From Spiroplasma turonicum (GTDB lineage Bacteria; Bacillota_I; Bacilli_A; Mycoplasmatales; Mycoplasmataceae): a stretch of DNA of 64,000 nucleotides. A program made the translations under genes and the position numbers. The stretch's first letter is position 1. Each line of letters starts with the position of its first letter. Positions 21,491 through 33,369 of this stretch are shown here, in pieces. The notes under the pieces are model-generated. The model was not told where the DNA came from. It did no database searches and was given only the letters and a program-made list of their open reading frames with translations. The stretch is taken from the NCBI RefSeq assembly GCF_001262715.1, contig NZ_CP012328.1, positions 310,001 to 374,000 on the forward strand, written 5' to 3'.

Positions 21491-22099
21491 ATGAGAGATA
21501 TTAAGTTAGGAATTGATGAAGCAGAAAAAGCACAGAAAGAATATGATGATGTTAAAAATTACTTGAGTAAACAAAAATATACTTCGTTTTATGAAGAAAG
21601 AAAGAGAATAAGCAAATTATTTTGCTCAATGAAACTATCAAAACCAATTGAGGAAGTTTTTGAAGCATTTCTAGACATTTCAATTGAAGATATAAATCCA
21701 AATATAAATAAAGAAGATTTTGAAGAAGGTCAATGATATAGATCTAGTAAAAAAAATAATAATAATTTGTTTCGACTTGAAACTCTTCAAAAAAATAAAG
21801 AAATTAGTTTATCTTGAGTTGCTAAAAAACAATTATTTATTAAATCAGTTAAGTTTAAAAAAAATAGTTCAAATACCAAAACAAAATTAACTTATTTTGA
21901 TTATGTTAAGGGGGACACTTCAATACAAGGTTTTTTTGAAAGACATATATTAAATACATATATTAAAAAGCAAGTATTAGCATTTAGAATTCAAATTTTT
22001 AAAACATCAATTAAGTTAAATTTAGTTAAGGAAAAAGATATTCCAAAAGTAAATAAAAAGATAGCTAAATTAAGTGAATATATTAAAACTATGATATAA
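21491..22099 (+). CDS. Hypothetical protein in PTS locus, possibly DUF3284-like, 202 aa
   Basis: Begins 2 nt after the glucosidase stop. The N-terminal 60 residues are charged and helical; the middle (about residues 50-65, PIEEVFEAFLDISIEDI) resembles the start of DUF3284 proteins, a small family found in cellobiose PTS operons of Firmicutes. That assignment is tentative. The C-terminus is Lys-rich. An in-frame TTG at 21467 would lengthen it but overlaps the glucosidase. Position suggests a role with beta-glucoside uptake. A terminator follows. Confidence 0.65.
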
Positions 22100-22140
22100 A
22101 ACATAAAATAAAAAAAATTTCTATTTTATGTTTTTTTTTT
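22100..22140 (+). terminator. Terminator between DUF3284-like gene and PTS IIB
   Basis: Stem AACATAAAATA/TATTTTATGTT (22100-22132) with an 11-nt loop and a long T-run. It separates the glucosidase unit from the transporter unit. Confidence 0.8.
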
Positions 22141-22151
22141 GGAAAAAAGGG

Positions 22152-22157
22152 TATAAT
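22152..22157 (+). promoter_or_regulatory. -10 element for PTS IIB
   Basis: TATAAT 19 nt before the IIB start, downstream of the terminator; the -35 falls in the T-run and is not well defined. Confidence 0.5.
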
Positions 22158-22175
22158 TTTTTTAAAGGAGGGTGT

Positions 22176-22478
22176 ATGAAAAAAATATTGTTAGTTTGTT
22201 CAGCAGGTATGTCTACTAGCATGCTTGTTAAAAAAATGCAAATGTATGCAACAATTAAAAAACTTGATTTCGAGATTGTTGCAAAAGGAATTGCTGAAGC
22301 TAAACAAGAATTATCATCATATGATGCAATAATGATTGGACCACAAATTAGTTACGCATTAGATGAAGTTAAAAAAATGTCATCAGGTAAGCCTGTTGAG
22401 TTAATTCCAACACAAGTTTATGCATTGGCAAAAGGTGAAGATGCCGTCAAACAAGCCCTAAAAATGATGGGTGAATAA
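22176..22478 (+). CDS. PTS cellobiose/lactose-type IIB component
   Basis: Cytoplasmic phosphocarrier that takes phosphate from IIA and passes it to the sugar bound by IIC. Begins MKKILLVCSAGMSTS: C8 is the phosphorylated Cys. 100 aa is the normal single-domain length. AAAGGAGGGTG lies just upstream of the ATG at 22176, so the in-frame ATG 48 nt earlier is not used. IIC follows 21 nt later. Confidence 0.93.
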   Translation: MKKILLVCSAGMSTSMLVKKMQMYATIKKLDFEIVAKGIAEAKQELSSYDAIMIGPQISYALDEVKKMSSGKPVELIPTQVYALAKGEDAVKQALKMMGE

Positions 22479-22499
22479 CAGTTTGAAAGGAGATAAAAA

Positions 22500-24674
22500 A
22501 TGGACGATAATAAATTTACGCCAAATAAAAGCTCTAGGTCTTCTGAAAAACTAGGCTTTAAAAAATGGTTTAATGTAAAATTTGTCCCTGCAATGGCAAG
22601 AGCTGGTAATCAAAGACATATAGCTGCGATTCGTGACTCTTTTGGTACAATGATACCATTAATAATTGCAGGTTCGTTAGGTGTTTTAATTAATGCAATT
22701 GTATTTGGTGGTGCAGGTTCAGGATATGTTTCTTTATTAGGGCTTTTTGCAAAAGCAGCCCATTCTGATTTATCTTGAGATCAAATTTCTGAATTAATTG
22801 GAAATGGACAAGTTCTTGGAACAGATGGATCTGTTATTCTTGATGCACCAGGTTGATTTCAAACATCAAAAATATGTGGTCTTGCAGTAGGTCATATGAA
22901 CACTGTAACAGTAGGAATGATGTCAATATATTTCTCATTCTTATTTGGATACTATATATCATTAGGTAAAGGATTTAAATCACCAGTTATTGCTGGGATG
23001 GTTTCAACAGCATCATTTATGCTAGCAAGCTTAGGTGAAGTTCAATTCTTTATGGATGCTAAAGGATTAATTGGGGCAATAATTTTTGGTATTATTGCAA
23101 CTGAGTTATTTATTTGGTTATCATCTTTAAGATCACTAAATATAAAACTTCCAGACAGTGTGCCTCCAGCAGTTGGTAAATCATTTGCTGTATTCCTACC
23201 AGTAACATTTACTTTAATGATTATTGGTGCTTTAAATATAGTTGTACTTGCACCAGCTGTTGTACTTGGAAACTTATTTGTTACAGGTAATACTCAAGCA
23301 ACTGGATGAACAAGTGCATCTGAAGTAGATACTTTCTTTAATTCTTTGAAAAGCGCATTATCTGAAAAAAATCCATGAGAATTAATTGGTTTATCTGAAT
23401 CACCAGCATGAATGGATTCGATTAGAGACAATTTATCTGCTGATAAATTTGCTAAATGATATAATGATTTATCAGCAGTTGATCAATCACAAATCGCCTC
23501 ATTTTCATTAATTGCAGGTGGTCAAGCAACACTTGCTGATATGGTTAATGTTGGCAGCGGTAGTGTATTGCACTTTGGTACAACAAATGGTGTAATAGAT
23601 GTTATTACTGCATCATTTATAGGAAAAAAACTTGGTCCAACACAATTTGGATTAAGTGCTGCAATTTATCAATTTATTACATCTTGATTTATTGGGTTTG
23701 CAACAGGAAATGGAGGATTAGGACTAGGTATTGCATTTATGATACTAGTAGGATTATTCTGATTCTTCGGTGTGCATGGTTCAAACATTATGGGTGGTAT
23801 ATTTGAGCCAATATTCTTAATGGTATTAGCAATAAATACTGCATTAGTTACTTCATTAGGTTATGAAGCAGCAGCAGCTAGTGGTTCAATGGGAGTGTTT
23901 ACAAAACCATTCTTCGATGGATATGCTTATGTTGGTGGAAGTGGAGCAACTTTAGGACTTTTAATTATGACTTTCTGTTTTTCAAAAAGACGTGATTTAA
24001 AAGAAATTGCTAAATATTCAACCCCAGCTGGAGTATTCCAAATTAATGAACCTGTTATATTTGGTTACCCAATTGTATTAAATGCAGTTTATATGGTACC
24101 ATTTGTATTTACACCAGTATTAAATTTAATTGTAGGATATATATTCTCACCAGCTGTATTGGGATTTGTAAATTATTCATATATCTTAGCTCCTTGAACA
24201 GCACCTTGATTCTTAACTGCTGTAATAACATCATTAGATGCAAGAGCTCTAATACCAGCAATGATTTGTTTAGGAGTCACAATAGCAAGTTACTTACCAT
24301 TTGTATTATTAGATAATATTTTATACTTTAAAAAATTACAAAAACAAGATCCTGAAAAATACGAACTTGAAAAACGTTATTATTCAGATAAACTATTTAG
24401 ATTCCAAACTAATACTGAAACTAAAATTGAAAATCTTGAAAATAAAGCAGAATATGTTGTTTTAAATGCTGAATCTACAAATGAGTTCTGAGCTAAGAGA
24501 TTGGTTAACCCAAAAAAACTAGAAGAGCGTAAACAAAAACAACTTGAAGAAGCTAAAATGAAAAGAGAAAAAATATTAAATCAAGTTAAAGAATATAAAG
24601 ATAATAGAGCAAAAAAATACATTGAACTTGAAAAAAAAGTGAATGAAAAAAACTCTAGAAAAGCTAGTAAATAA
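22500..24674 (+). CDS. PTS cellobiose-type IIC component with extended C-terminus
   Basis: Membrane channel of a beta-glucoside/cellobiose PTS (CelB family). The core has the expected multi-spanning pattern; conserved-looking pieces include AIRDSFGTMIPL near residue 35, GVHGSNIMGG around 423 and INEPVIFGYP around 518. At 724 aa it is far longer than the usual 430-450: there is a hydrophilic Trp/Asp-rich insert around residues 270-330 and a Lys/Glu-rich tail of about 130 residues predicted to be coiled coil in the cytoplasm. AAAGGAG precedes the ATG. Confidence 0.9.
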
Positions 24675-24676
24675 TT

Positions 24677-24703
24677 AAAAAACTGTCTTGAAGACAGTTT
24701 TTC
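24677..24703. terminator. Bidirectional terminator after PTS IIC
   Basis: Near-perfect hairpin AAAAACTGTC/GACAGTTTTT around TTGAA, with A-run before and T-run after, so it can serve both IIC and the opposing gene at 24703. Confidence 0.85.
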
Positions 24704-24900
24704 TAAATCTCTACATATAATGAAGTTACGACAATAGCAATAACAATTACAGTGCATAATAGTATACTAATTATATATATTAAATATTTTTTAACAAAAT
24801 ATCTATGAGCTACCTTTTCTAAAGATTCAATTACTAAGTAAATAATTAAGCAAATTGCAATAGGTATAAAACTAAAATAAGCTAAATTAGAAAGATGCAT
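24703..24900 (-). CDS. Small two-span membrane protein, 65 aa
   Basis: Two hydrophobic segments (about residues 8-25 and 40-62) joined by a basic loop containing VAHRYFVKK. On the minus strand AGGT lies before the ATG and TATAAT (24924-24929) upstream, which supports expression. No family recognised. It lies opposite to, and between, the PTS IIC and IIA genes, ending at the shared terminator. Confidence 0.55.
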   Translation of the reverse strand: MHLSNLAYFSFIPIAICLIIYLVIESLEKVAHRYFVKKYLIYIISILLCTVIVIAIVVTSLYVEI

Positions 24901-24962
24901 ATTATAAACCTACTTTCAAAGTAATTATAACAAAAACATTTATATTATATAAAGGAGTTATT
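24901..24962. promoter_or_regulatory. Divergent promoter region, small membrane protein / PTS IIA
   Basis: Minus-strand TATAAT at 24924-24929; plus-strand TATATT-like -10 around 24941 and AAAGGAG before the IIA start. The IIA gene therefore seems to have its own promoter, apart from IIB-IIC. Confidence 0.45.
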
Positions 24963-25280
24963 ATGTCAAACTTTAATTTTGAAGAAATATCATTTACAAT
25001 AATTGCTAATGCTGGTGAAGCAAAGGGCAGAGCAATTAATGCAATTCATCTAGCAAAAGAAAATAAATTTGATGAAGCGCAAGAAGAACTAGAACTTGCT
25101 GAAAAAGCTATGGGAATAGCTGGACACAGCCATATGGATGTTATATCTGCTGAAGCTGCTGGTGAAAAAATTCAAATTCCAGTTTTATTCATGCATGCAG
25201 AAGATCAACTACTCACTACTGAAACTGTAATATTATTATCAAAAGAAATGATTGAATTATACAAGCAACTAAAAAAATAG
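24963..25280 (+). CDS. PTS cellobiose/lactose-type IIA component
   Basis: Three-helix phosphocarrier that accepts phosphate from HPr. H78 in LFMHAEDQL is the phosphorylated His, and GHSHMD is the other typical family stretch. 105 aa is normal. AAAGGAG precedes the ATG. Together with IIB and IIC it completes a beta-glucoside PTS, although a gene on the other strand separates it from them. Confidence 0.93.
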   Translation: MSNFNFEEISFTIIANAGEAKGRAINAIHLAKENKFDEAQEELELAEKAMGIAGHSHMDVISAEAAGEKIQIPVLFMHAEDQLLTTETVILLSKEMIELYKQLKK

Positions 25281-25282
25281 TT

Positions 25283-25335
25283 AAAGTTTATTATTAATAG
25301 TATTTAATAAATTACATTAATAATAAACTTTTTTT
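25283..25335 (+). terminator. Terminator after PTS IIA
   Basis: Long stem, 16 bp, arms 25283-25298 and 25316-25331, followed by a T-run. Confidence 0.8.
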
Positions 25336-25366
25336 ATTTATAATTATTATGATTAGTGGGGTAAAA

Positions 25367-25891
25367 ATGAATACTAGTAAATTAGAAATATTAATAAAAA
25401 AAGAAGATTTAAAAAATAAAATAAAAGAGTTAGCCGATCAATTAAATGAAAAGTATAAAAATGAGTCGTTAACTGTAATTGCAATATTAAATGGAGCATT
25501 ATTTTTTTTCTCCGATTTATTGAAGTTATTAAAAATGCCAATACAAATTGATACAATAGTTGTTTCGAGTTATGATGGAACTAAATCAACTGATAAAATT
25601 GTATACCATAAAAAAATTGTTAAACCAATTATTGAAAACCAAAATGTCATAATTATTGAAGATATAATTGATACTGGAAGAACAATGAACTCAGTCTTTG
25701 AGTATGTTCAATCTTTAAAACCTAAAACATTAGATTTAGTCGTTTTAGCTTCAAAAGAAGATACAAAAACAAAGTTTAAGTACGATTATAAGTCATTATT
25801 TATAGTACCTGATAAATATATTGTTGGTTATGGTTTTGGAATTGATGATCTATATAGACAACTTGAAGATATTTATATAATAAATGAGTAA
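25367..25891 (+). CDS. hpt: Hypoxanthine phosphoribosyltransferase
   Basis: Purine salvage: hypoxanthine or guanine plus PRPP gives IMP or GMP. The PRPP loop is IIEDIIDTGRT, with VSSYDGTKS and a C-terminal LYRQLEDI; 174 aa is normal. I chose ATG 25367, preceded by GTGGGG, over ATG 25349 because a TATAAT at 25339-25344 would start transcription at about 25351. The 3' end overlaps the methyltransferase gene by 8 nt. Confidence 0.92.
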   Translation: MNTSKLEILIKKEDLKNKIKELADQLNEKYKNESLTVIAILNGALFFFSDLLKLLKMPIQIDTIVVSSYDGTKSTDKIVYHKKIVKPIIENQNVIIIEDIIDTGRTMNSVFEYVQSLKPKTLDLVVLASKEDTKTKFKYDYKSLFIVPDKYIVGYGFGIDDLYRQLEDIYIINE

Positions 25892-26627
25892 ATTCAATAA
25901 GTATTTAAATTTAAGTTCAATTATTTATGATTTAACAAAACCAGTTGGTGAATCAGTAGACGGTGATTTAGAATTTTATAAAAAAGAATTAATACCTATT
26001 AATGGTAAAATTTTAGAATTAGGATGTGGAAATGGTAGATTAACTATCGCATTGAAAAAATATAATGTTGATATTTATGGTATGGATTTATCTGATTCAA
26101 TGAAAACAATTTTTTATAGTAATTTGTTAAAAAATAATGTAATAGTCCCTTATTATAAAGAGGATATTTTAAATTTTAGTTGTGATGAAAAGTTTGAATG
26201 TATAATTCTTCCAAATGGATTTATTAATTTATTTAATGAAGGTGAAGCAAAAATGATATTTGAAAAGTTATATAGTCTATTAAATATTAATGGATTAATC
26301 TATATTGATTTAATTTATCCTTTTAACTTTAATGTAGGAAGTATATTTATAAATGAGTATCAAGTCAATGACAATATAATTACTGTGGAAAATTTTTCTA
26401 AATATTTAAATTTTTTAGAACAAAAATCAATTAATATTATAAAATATTATAGAGAAAACAAATTAGAAGAATTACAAGAAATGCATTTACATTGATATTG
26501 TTCTTATCAGATTAATAATATTTTAACAAAAAGTGGTTTTTCACTATTATCAAGATACTTTGACTTTAATATTATTTATAAGAAAAAATATAAAACATTA
26601 ACAGTTTCTGCAAGGAGAGAAAAATAA
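25884..26627 (+). CDS. SAM-dependent methyltransferase (class I)
   Basis: Rossmann methyltransferase: motif I ILELGCGNGRLTIAL near residue 40 followed by IYGMDLSDSM, and FECIILPNGFINLF as motif IV. Substrate not identifiable. 247 aa. Translation is coupled to hpt by an 8-nt overlap, and the sugar kinase starts 2 nt after its stop, so hpt, this gene and glk form one unit. Confidence 0.85.
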
Positions 26628-26629
26628 GT

Positions 26630-27484
26630 ATGAAATTAGCAGTAGATATTGGTGGTACAAATATAAGATTAGCAATAATAAATGGCAAAGAAATTATTAA
26701 AAGAGATTCCATTATTTCAGAACCTAATGATTTTGAAAAAAATTTTTCTGAAATACTTAATGTTACTAATAATTGAAATTATGAAATTGATTCTATAGGA
26801 ATTTGTTGTCCTGGGCCTTTTGATCCAATTACTGGTATTATAATTAATTCTAATAATTTACCTGGATGGAATAACATTCCTTTGAGAGATAGATTTCAAA
26901 AAGCTTATAAAATAAAAAATATAAAATTAGATAATGATGCAAATATTGCTGCTTTAGGTCAATATATAGTTAGAAATAATTTACATTCTTTATTATATTT
27001 TACTATTTCAACTGGAATAGGAGCTGGTTATGTAAATAATGGGAAAATTTTGAATGGATTTAAAGGAACTGCCCTTGAGATAGCTAATGCAATACCAGAT
27101 ATTTATGCGAAAAACCCAACAAAATCAGGAATTGAATTTGTAGCAAGCGGAAGAAATATTTTTGAAAATTTAAAAGCAAAAAATATAGATATTAGTTCAA
27201 CTAAGGATGCTTTTGATTTATTTAAAACAAAAGAAAACCAAGTTGTTAATTCTTACTTTAAACATATTGAAGAAAAATATATTCAATTTTTTTCAACAGC
27301 AATATATTTCTTTAACCCTGAAATTGTAGTAATTGGTGGAAGTGTTGCTTTAAATAATAAAGAATGATTTATAGATATATTTGAAAAGGTAAATGAGATT
27401 ACTTCTGATATTGGCTATAAAACTAGACTTGAGTTTGCTTTAAATTTAGATGATAGTACTCTAATTGGTTGTGCATTAATGTAA
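26630..27484 (+). CDS. glk: ROK-family glucokinase
   Basis: Phosphorylates glucose or a related hexose with ATP. ATP-binding loop AVDIGGTNIRLAI at the N-terminus, LDNDANIAALG for substrate, and the TISTGIGAGYV stretch. The usual ROK zinc motif (CxCGxxGCxE) is not seen, as in some Mollicute homologues. 284 aa is normal. It would handle glucose released by the phospho-beta-glucosidase. AAGGAGA lies before the ATG, inside the preceding gene. Confidence 0.85.
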
Positions 27485-27487
27485 AAA

Positions 27488-27498
27488 TATAATATAAT
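27488..27498 (+). promoter_or_regulatory. -10 elements for lipoprotein unit
   Basis: Two overlapping TATAAT (27488-27493 and 27493-27498) just after glk and 33-43 nt before the lipoprotein ATG. Confidence 0.5.
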
Positions 27499-27530
27499 AT
27501 ATTTATAAAAGTTCTGTAAAAGGTGTGCTC

Positions 27531-29423
27531 ATGGTCAAAAAAATTATCTTGTTTTTCTCAATTTTTTTAACTATCTTTAATACTTTTTTAGTATTGTCTT
27601 GTTCAAAAACACCAAATACCAGTCAAGATTCTATAAAAAATGAATTTCAGTACAATGCGTTATTTAAAAACTATGTATCTGATTTATCTAATGTAATAGA
27701 AAATTGATACGTGAATTATGTTAAAAATGTAGATTTCTTTGAAGATGATGGCACTTCAGATAAGTTATTTTTCAATGCAAATACATTAAAAAGAGCAAGT
27801 GAATTAAATATTAAAATAAATGATGTTTCACCAACAATTATTGATATTAATAGTAATAATTTCAAACCATTTTATGAAGGTTATATTAATGATATTAAAT
27901 CAATTACAAATTATAATGTTTTGATTGATAGCATAAATAATTTTAAAACAATTGAAAAATATAGTTATTTAACAAAAGGTATAGATAGTATTTTCAACTC
28001 ATTTGATATTGTTGAAGGTACTAACAAATTTTATTTTCAAAGTATAACTCAAAGTAATGAAAATAAAATTACTAATGATAAAATAATAAACAACTTTATT
28101 TTTGATGTTTCATTTAATTATAACTCTTGAAATAATAAAGTTTTAAATAAAAGTATTGGTTTGCAAAATACCTTTAAGTTTACTTATTATAAATCTACTA
28201 ATATAACAAAAATTATCTCAAATGTGAAAAACGTATTTGAAAAAAACTTATCAAAGCATTCTAATATAACGTGAGATAATATAAAAAATGATAATTTAAA
28301 TGAAAATAAGTATATAAAAATTAAACAAAAAACACTATCCTATTTTAAAACTATAGAAAAAGACGTTCTAAATGAAATACATAGTGTTTTTAATAACCAA
28401 GATAAAAATAGTTTTAGGTTAGAAAAAATTGATAATAATAAATCTATTTTTTCAGATGTTAATTATGTTAATCAAATAGAAGCTGATCAAACTAATTCTA
28501 ATCAATATGAATGGCATACAAAAAATAAAGGTGAAGAACTTTATGATTTAATATTCCGTAAAAACTATGAAAAAAAACTTTTTAATATAAATAATCAAAA
28601 TATTAGTTTAGATCAAACATTAAAAACCTTTCTTGATAATAATGTTGTAAAATATATTGAAAGTTACAAGGAAAGATTAAAAAAATACATAAGCAATAAT
28701 AATTTAAACATTTCTTTGAATGACATTATAACATCATCCAAAGTTGGTTATATAAACATTAATAATTTAAGATTATTTAACGGTAATAAATATATAGACA
28801 TTGGAAATATAAAACTTTTAATATCATATTCAATAAATAATGAAAAAATAATTGAACTTAATGACAAAGATATATTAAATTCAGAAAATTATATAATGTT
28901 GTATAATAATTTAACCAAAGGTATTCAGGATTTTCAAGAAGCTTTTGGTGTTATAAATAATATGGAAAATAAGGATAGAATTATATCTTTTTCTAGTTTT
29001 AAAGATTACTATGGTCGTAATTATTTTACATATATTGAAAGTGCTTTAAATAAAAAGGACCCAACAGATTGAACTTTGTTAAGTAAGTATCTCTCATTAG
29101 ATGTTGATGAACCTACAGTTAATAATATTTGAAAAAATAAAGCATATGATAATCAAGAAATTTTTGAATGGAAAGTTGAAAAATCTAATTATTTTGTAAA
29201 ACTTAAAAGTGATACGTTAAATAATGCTGCGTTTATAATTGAAGATTATTTAAAAAATACTAATTCATCCGAATCCAGCGATATAGAATATGGAGAGAAA
29301 GAAATTAAATTTATATATAAAAACGAATTAATTAATGCTTCATTTAAAACAGATAAAATTTGAGGTATTTATAATGGTGAAAATTATAAAGATAAAACTA
29401 TATTTGAAATTGTCAAGATATAA
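27531..29423 (+). CDS. Lipoprotein, 630 aa (paralogue of the one at 31381)
   Basis: Signal peptide with lipobox LVLSC; Cys24 is the lipidation site. The rest is extracellular, Asn/Lys/Ile-rich, without a recognised domain. Around residues 398-470 the pattern VGYININNLR, IKLLISYSI, followed by a YNNLTKG segment, matches a segment of the lipoprotein at 31381 (VGTLNISNLK, KIQFSYSID, TNLW), so the two are divergent paralogues. AAAAGGTG precedes the ATG. It is followed by a membrane protein whose binding site overlaps its stop. Confidence 0.78.
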
Positions 29424-29439
29424 GGAGAATTAATGTATT

Positions 29440-31332
29440 ATGAAGGATAAAAATAAAGAAAATTATAATAATGAAGCAATAAAATATCAAAAAGATTTAA
29501 TTCTAGATGAAAATTTTGATAAATCAAAAATAAAAAAAATTAGTTTGTTTTCATTGATTAAATTTTGTACTAAGATGTTATTTTATGAAAAATCATTATA
29601 TATTTTTATATTAATAATTACTTTGTTTACATTTGGTGTAGCTTTGTTTATTCCTTTTGCAACATCTAGCAGTCTTGTAGTAATAGTATTTGATTTTTAT
29701 GTTTTAATTTATATTTCAAGTTTCTTATTTTTATTGTTATTAAGAATGTGTCAATTTTATTTTAGTAGAAAAGTAGAAGATAAAACAGTTTTTATAGTAT
29801 TGTCAAATCATGTATCTAGGTTTAAATATTTCATTACTCAAATTGTTATTATTTTATTTATAGCATGATTAAATATATTCTTTAGCTGAATTTTAATAAA
29901 TTTATTTTATAATATATTTAATGTTTTTCAAGAATCAGAGGTAATATTAAGAAAAACAACCTCATTCTTAGTTTTTTCATTTTTGATTACATTCTTTCTT
30001 GTTTGCTTAATAATATTTTTATCAGTATTTTCAAATAACCAAACAACATTAGTAATTACTACTTTAATATTGTCATTTTCTTTTATTGCTAATTTACCAT
30101 ATCAATTTATAAGAGCTAAAGAGAAAAGTGATGTAATATCTTTTTCAAGTTTCGGGCAAGAACAAAGTTATAGAGTTTCGAATATTTATGAGTCATTTGA
30201 TTTCATAAATTATGTATATAATAATAAAATAAAATATAATTATTTATCAAATTCGTTAGCTAATTTCTTTATAAACAGCTCAATTGCAAAAGATAATTTT
30301 TCAAGATTTGATCAAAATGGTAATCCTAATGATTCAGTTATGTTGAGATATAATTATTGAAAAAGTTTAGGTTTAATTGAAGAGTTTGAAGATAATAAAA
30401 ATTATAGTTTAGAAAACATTCAAGTAAATAATTTTCCAGGTGTCGCTGATTTTTCTAATAATGAAATATGAAATAATAATGATTATTATAATATAAGTTT
30501 TCATTTTAAAAACAACTTTATTAGTATTGATCAATTAAAAACTTTAATAAATCAAACTAATGATATCGACAAAAAAAACATTTTATTAGATTTTTATAAT
30601 TTAAATCAACAATTAATAAAAGATATATATAACTTTCAATTAGATAAGGCAGATTTGTTTGATGATTTCATTAAAATGGCATTTAATAGTAATCAAAATC
30701 TAAATACTTCATACATTTGTTCTACAAAAAATAGCAGTAATTGTGCAGATTTTAAATCATCATATTTAATTTCCATCTATAAAAAAGAATTATTAAATGA
30801 TTTATATAATGGAAATGAATCTGCAACATATTTTGCTTTGAAACCTAACCAAGAACAAGTAAAAAAATTAATAAAAGAAGATTTATATTTGCCAACAATG
30901 TTAACTGCAAGAGTTATCGAAAATTATTTTATTGATCCAATAAGTACTTTTAAAACAGTTACTAACTTAAAAGTCCTTAAATCAAATGCAAACTGAGTTG
31001 AGTTCACTAATAGAAGACAGTTATTTAATATTTTTACATATCTTAGTCCTTTTTATAGTGTATGAACAAACTATACTTATTATTCAGGATTTTCTTGAAA
31101 AGATTTATGATTTTCACCATATAGTACAAGTAGTTTAAATCTTTATGATCAAGAAAATTTATTATTACCTTATTTAGTTTATGATTTAAAACTTGATGAA
31201 AATGGAATTATATATAATGATGTTTATGACAAAAAAACTGAACCTTTTATATTCATAATTATTATTTTTATAATATGTTCTTCATGTTTAGTTGCTTCAG
31301 CATTTAAATATAATGTAATTGATTTAGCATAA
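29440..31332 (+). CDS. ABC-2-like membrane protein, 630 aa
   Basis: Four hydrophobic segments in residues 45-220, a large polar region (about 225-600) with Asn, Tyr and aromatic residues, and a final hydrophobic segment at about 603-625. The topology, several N-terminal spans, a big probably extracellular domain and one C-terminal span, recalls FtsX/MacB or ABC-2 permeases, but no signature confirms it and no ATPase is adjacent. Start ATG is 11 nt after AAGGAGA. It lies between two related lipoproteins, suggesting a surface complex. Confidence 0.72.
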
Positions 31333-31380
31333 ATTTATTATAAAATTAACATATATAAATATTCTAGGGGGTAGTATTTT

Positions 31381-33273
31381 ATGAAAAAAATATTAACAAT
31401 TTTATGTGTATTATCAACAATAACTATTAGCCCATTAATAACAATATCTTGTTCAAATAAAGAAAGTGATAATAGTGAAGAAACAGATATTAATTATTAT
31501 AATAATTTATTAAATGATTTTAAAAGAGAGGTTTATCGAATACTTAATAATTCAATAACTCTAGCATCAGCAAATTGAATTGAATCAGGAAAAACAAGTG
31601 AAGCAAATAAATTTTTAACTATTAATAATTTTAAAAATGTTGTTGATTATTATGAAGAACACAAAAATTATAATTTATCTAATGAAGATAAAGAAAATTT
31701 AATATATGATATGAATAATAAAATAAATGTTAATTCTATAATATGAAGTTTAAATGATCTTAGAAATAACTCAAAATATGACATCCTTTTAAAAGGATTA
31801 GAAAATTTCTACGGGGGAATGGAAATCGATTATTCAACTCTTGATATGCAAAGGAAAGAATTTTTAAATGAAGAAGGTGAAGAGCATTCATATAACTTTA
31901 ATGGATCTTTATCTTTAAAATTCAACTTCAAAATAAATTATTTATCTATCGATAATAAAATATCTAGACTAAGCGATTTAGATTTTGATTTTAAATTTGG
32001 TATTAGTCAAGATGAGTCATTATCAAATTTATGAAAAGATTTTTTTAATAACTTATCTAAAAATTATTTAGCTTATTCAGATTATGGTGATTTAGACTCT
32101 AATAAGTTAAAATTAGATAATGAAGATAAAATACCTTTTATTGTTTCAAATGCAACTGTAAATATTATAAAAGATGAAAGAACAAAGTTAGCATCATATT
32201 TTAGTAATGATTCTTTTACTACAGGTTTAACTGATTTAGTAAAGAAAAATAGCTCTTTAAAAGATATTAGTATTGACTTTGCAAGTGCAGACAAAATTAA
32301 AACATTTGAACAATATGATCTTGATTGAATAAATAGTTTAAAAGCAACCGAAAAAGAATATTTATTTGATGATTCAAATATAAGTAAAAACTTATATAAA
32401 TATATTTTTAATTTAGATAAAAATGAAAAAGTGGGAAATTATGATAAAGCATTAAATGATTATTTATTAGAAAATTTCAATGATTGAAAAACTTCATATA
32501 AAAATGTTATGAACGAATATTTTAAAAATAATTTAAATTACGAGCAAGCTGAATTAGTAATTAAAAAATATAGTAGTTATTTAAAAGTAGGCACATTAAA
32601 TATATCTAATTTAAAAGCTGTTGTTAAAGGTAAAACTATTGATGGGAATTATGATATATTTGAGCAGCCGTTACCAAAGTTTAAAATTCAGTTTAGTTAT
32701 TCTATTGATTTAAATGAAAAATATCTTAATGATGAAAATAACATAATTGAAACAGTTGATAGTTTAAATACACTTAAATCTATTTATACTAATTTGTGAA
32801 ATTCAATTGACATTTATCAAAAATGCATTGGTATAACTAAAAATAATAATTTAGAGACAACAGTACCAATGATAATTCTTACAGGAGATGCAACAAATTT
32901 GGGTGTTGGTCAGTCATTTTGAAACCCAAAATTTTCTATATGAGAAAATTTAGGTAAGGATAAATTGCTAGATATAAAATTATCAGACTTAAATACATTT
33001 ATGTCTGTTTATTTTAATAATTCTGATTTTAATATGGAAACAATATTAAGATCATTAGTATTTTTAGATTATTCTAGACAAGGTTTTATATCGCAAAGTT
33101 TTACATTTGAAGACAAAAATATAAATATAAAAGCAAATAAAAATAATGTTATTTTAAACTCATCCAAATCTTATGATTTTAAACATAATTTTACAATGAA
33201 TTTTATAAATGCAACATTTAACTTTAAAAATTTAAAATTAACAAATAACCTTAAATTAATCTCAAGAACTTAA
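31381..33273 (+). CDS. Lipoprotein, 630 aa (paralogue of the one at 27531)
   Basis: Signal peptide of 23 residues ending LITISC, Cys24 lipidated. Extracellular part rich in Asn, Asp, Lys and Ser. A C-terminal half segment (about residues 400-480) matches the lipoprotein at 27531 in order and spacing. No known domain. The gene ends inside a terminator hairpin whose left arm is coding sequence. A GGGGG-containing binding site precedes the ATG. It likely forms one unit with the two genes before it. Confidence 0.78.
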
Positions 33274-33288
33274 CTTTAAGGTTTTTTT
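33247..33288 (+). terminator. Terminator overlapping lipoprotein 3' end
   Basis: Stem AACCTTAAA (33247-33255)/TTTAAGGTT (33275-33283), then T-run. The left arm lies in the last codons of the lipoprotein. Confidence 0.75.
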
Positions 33289-33333
33289 GGTTTATATAAG
33301 CCATTAGGTATTTAAAAAACATAAGAAATAGTG

Positions 33334-33339
33334 TATAAT
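33334..33339 (+). promoter_or_regulatory. -10 element for coiled-coil gene
   Basis: TATAAT 30 nt before the ATG at 33370, after the preceding terminator; the -35 is weak. Confidence 0.45.
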
Positions 33340-33369
33340 CTATTTAAATTGGTTTCAGGAGGGTACTTT

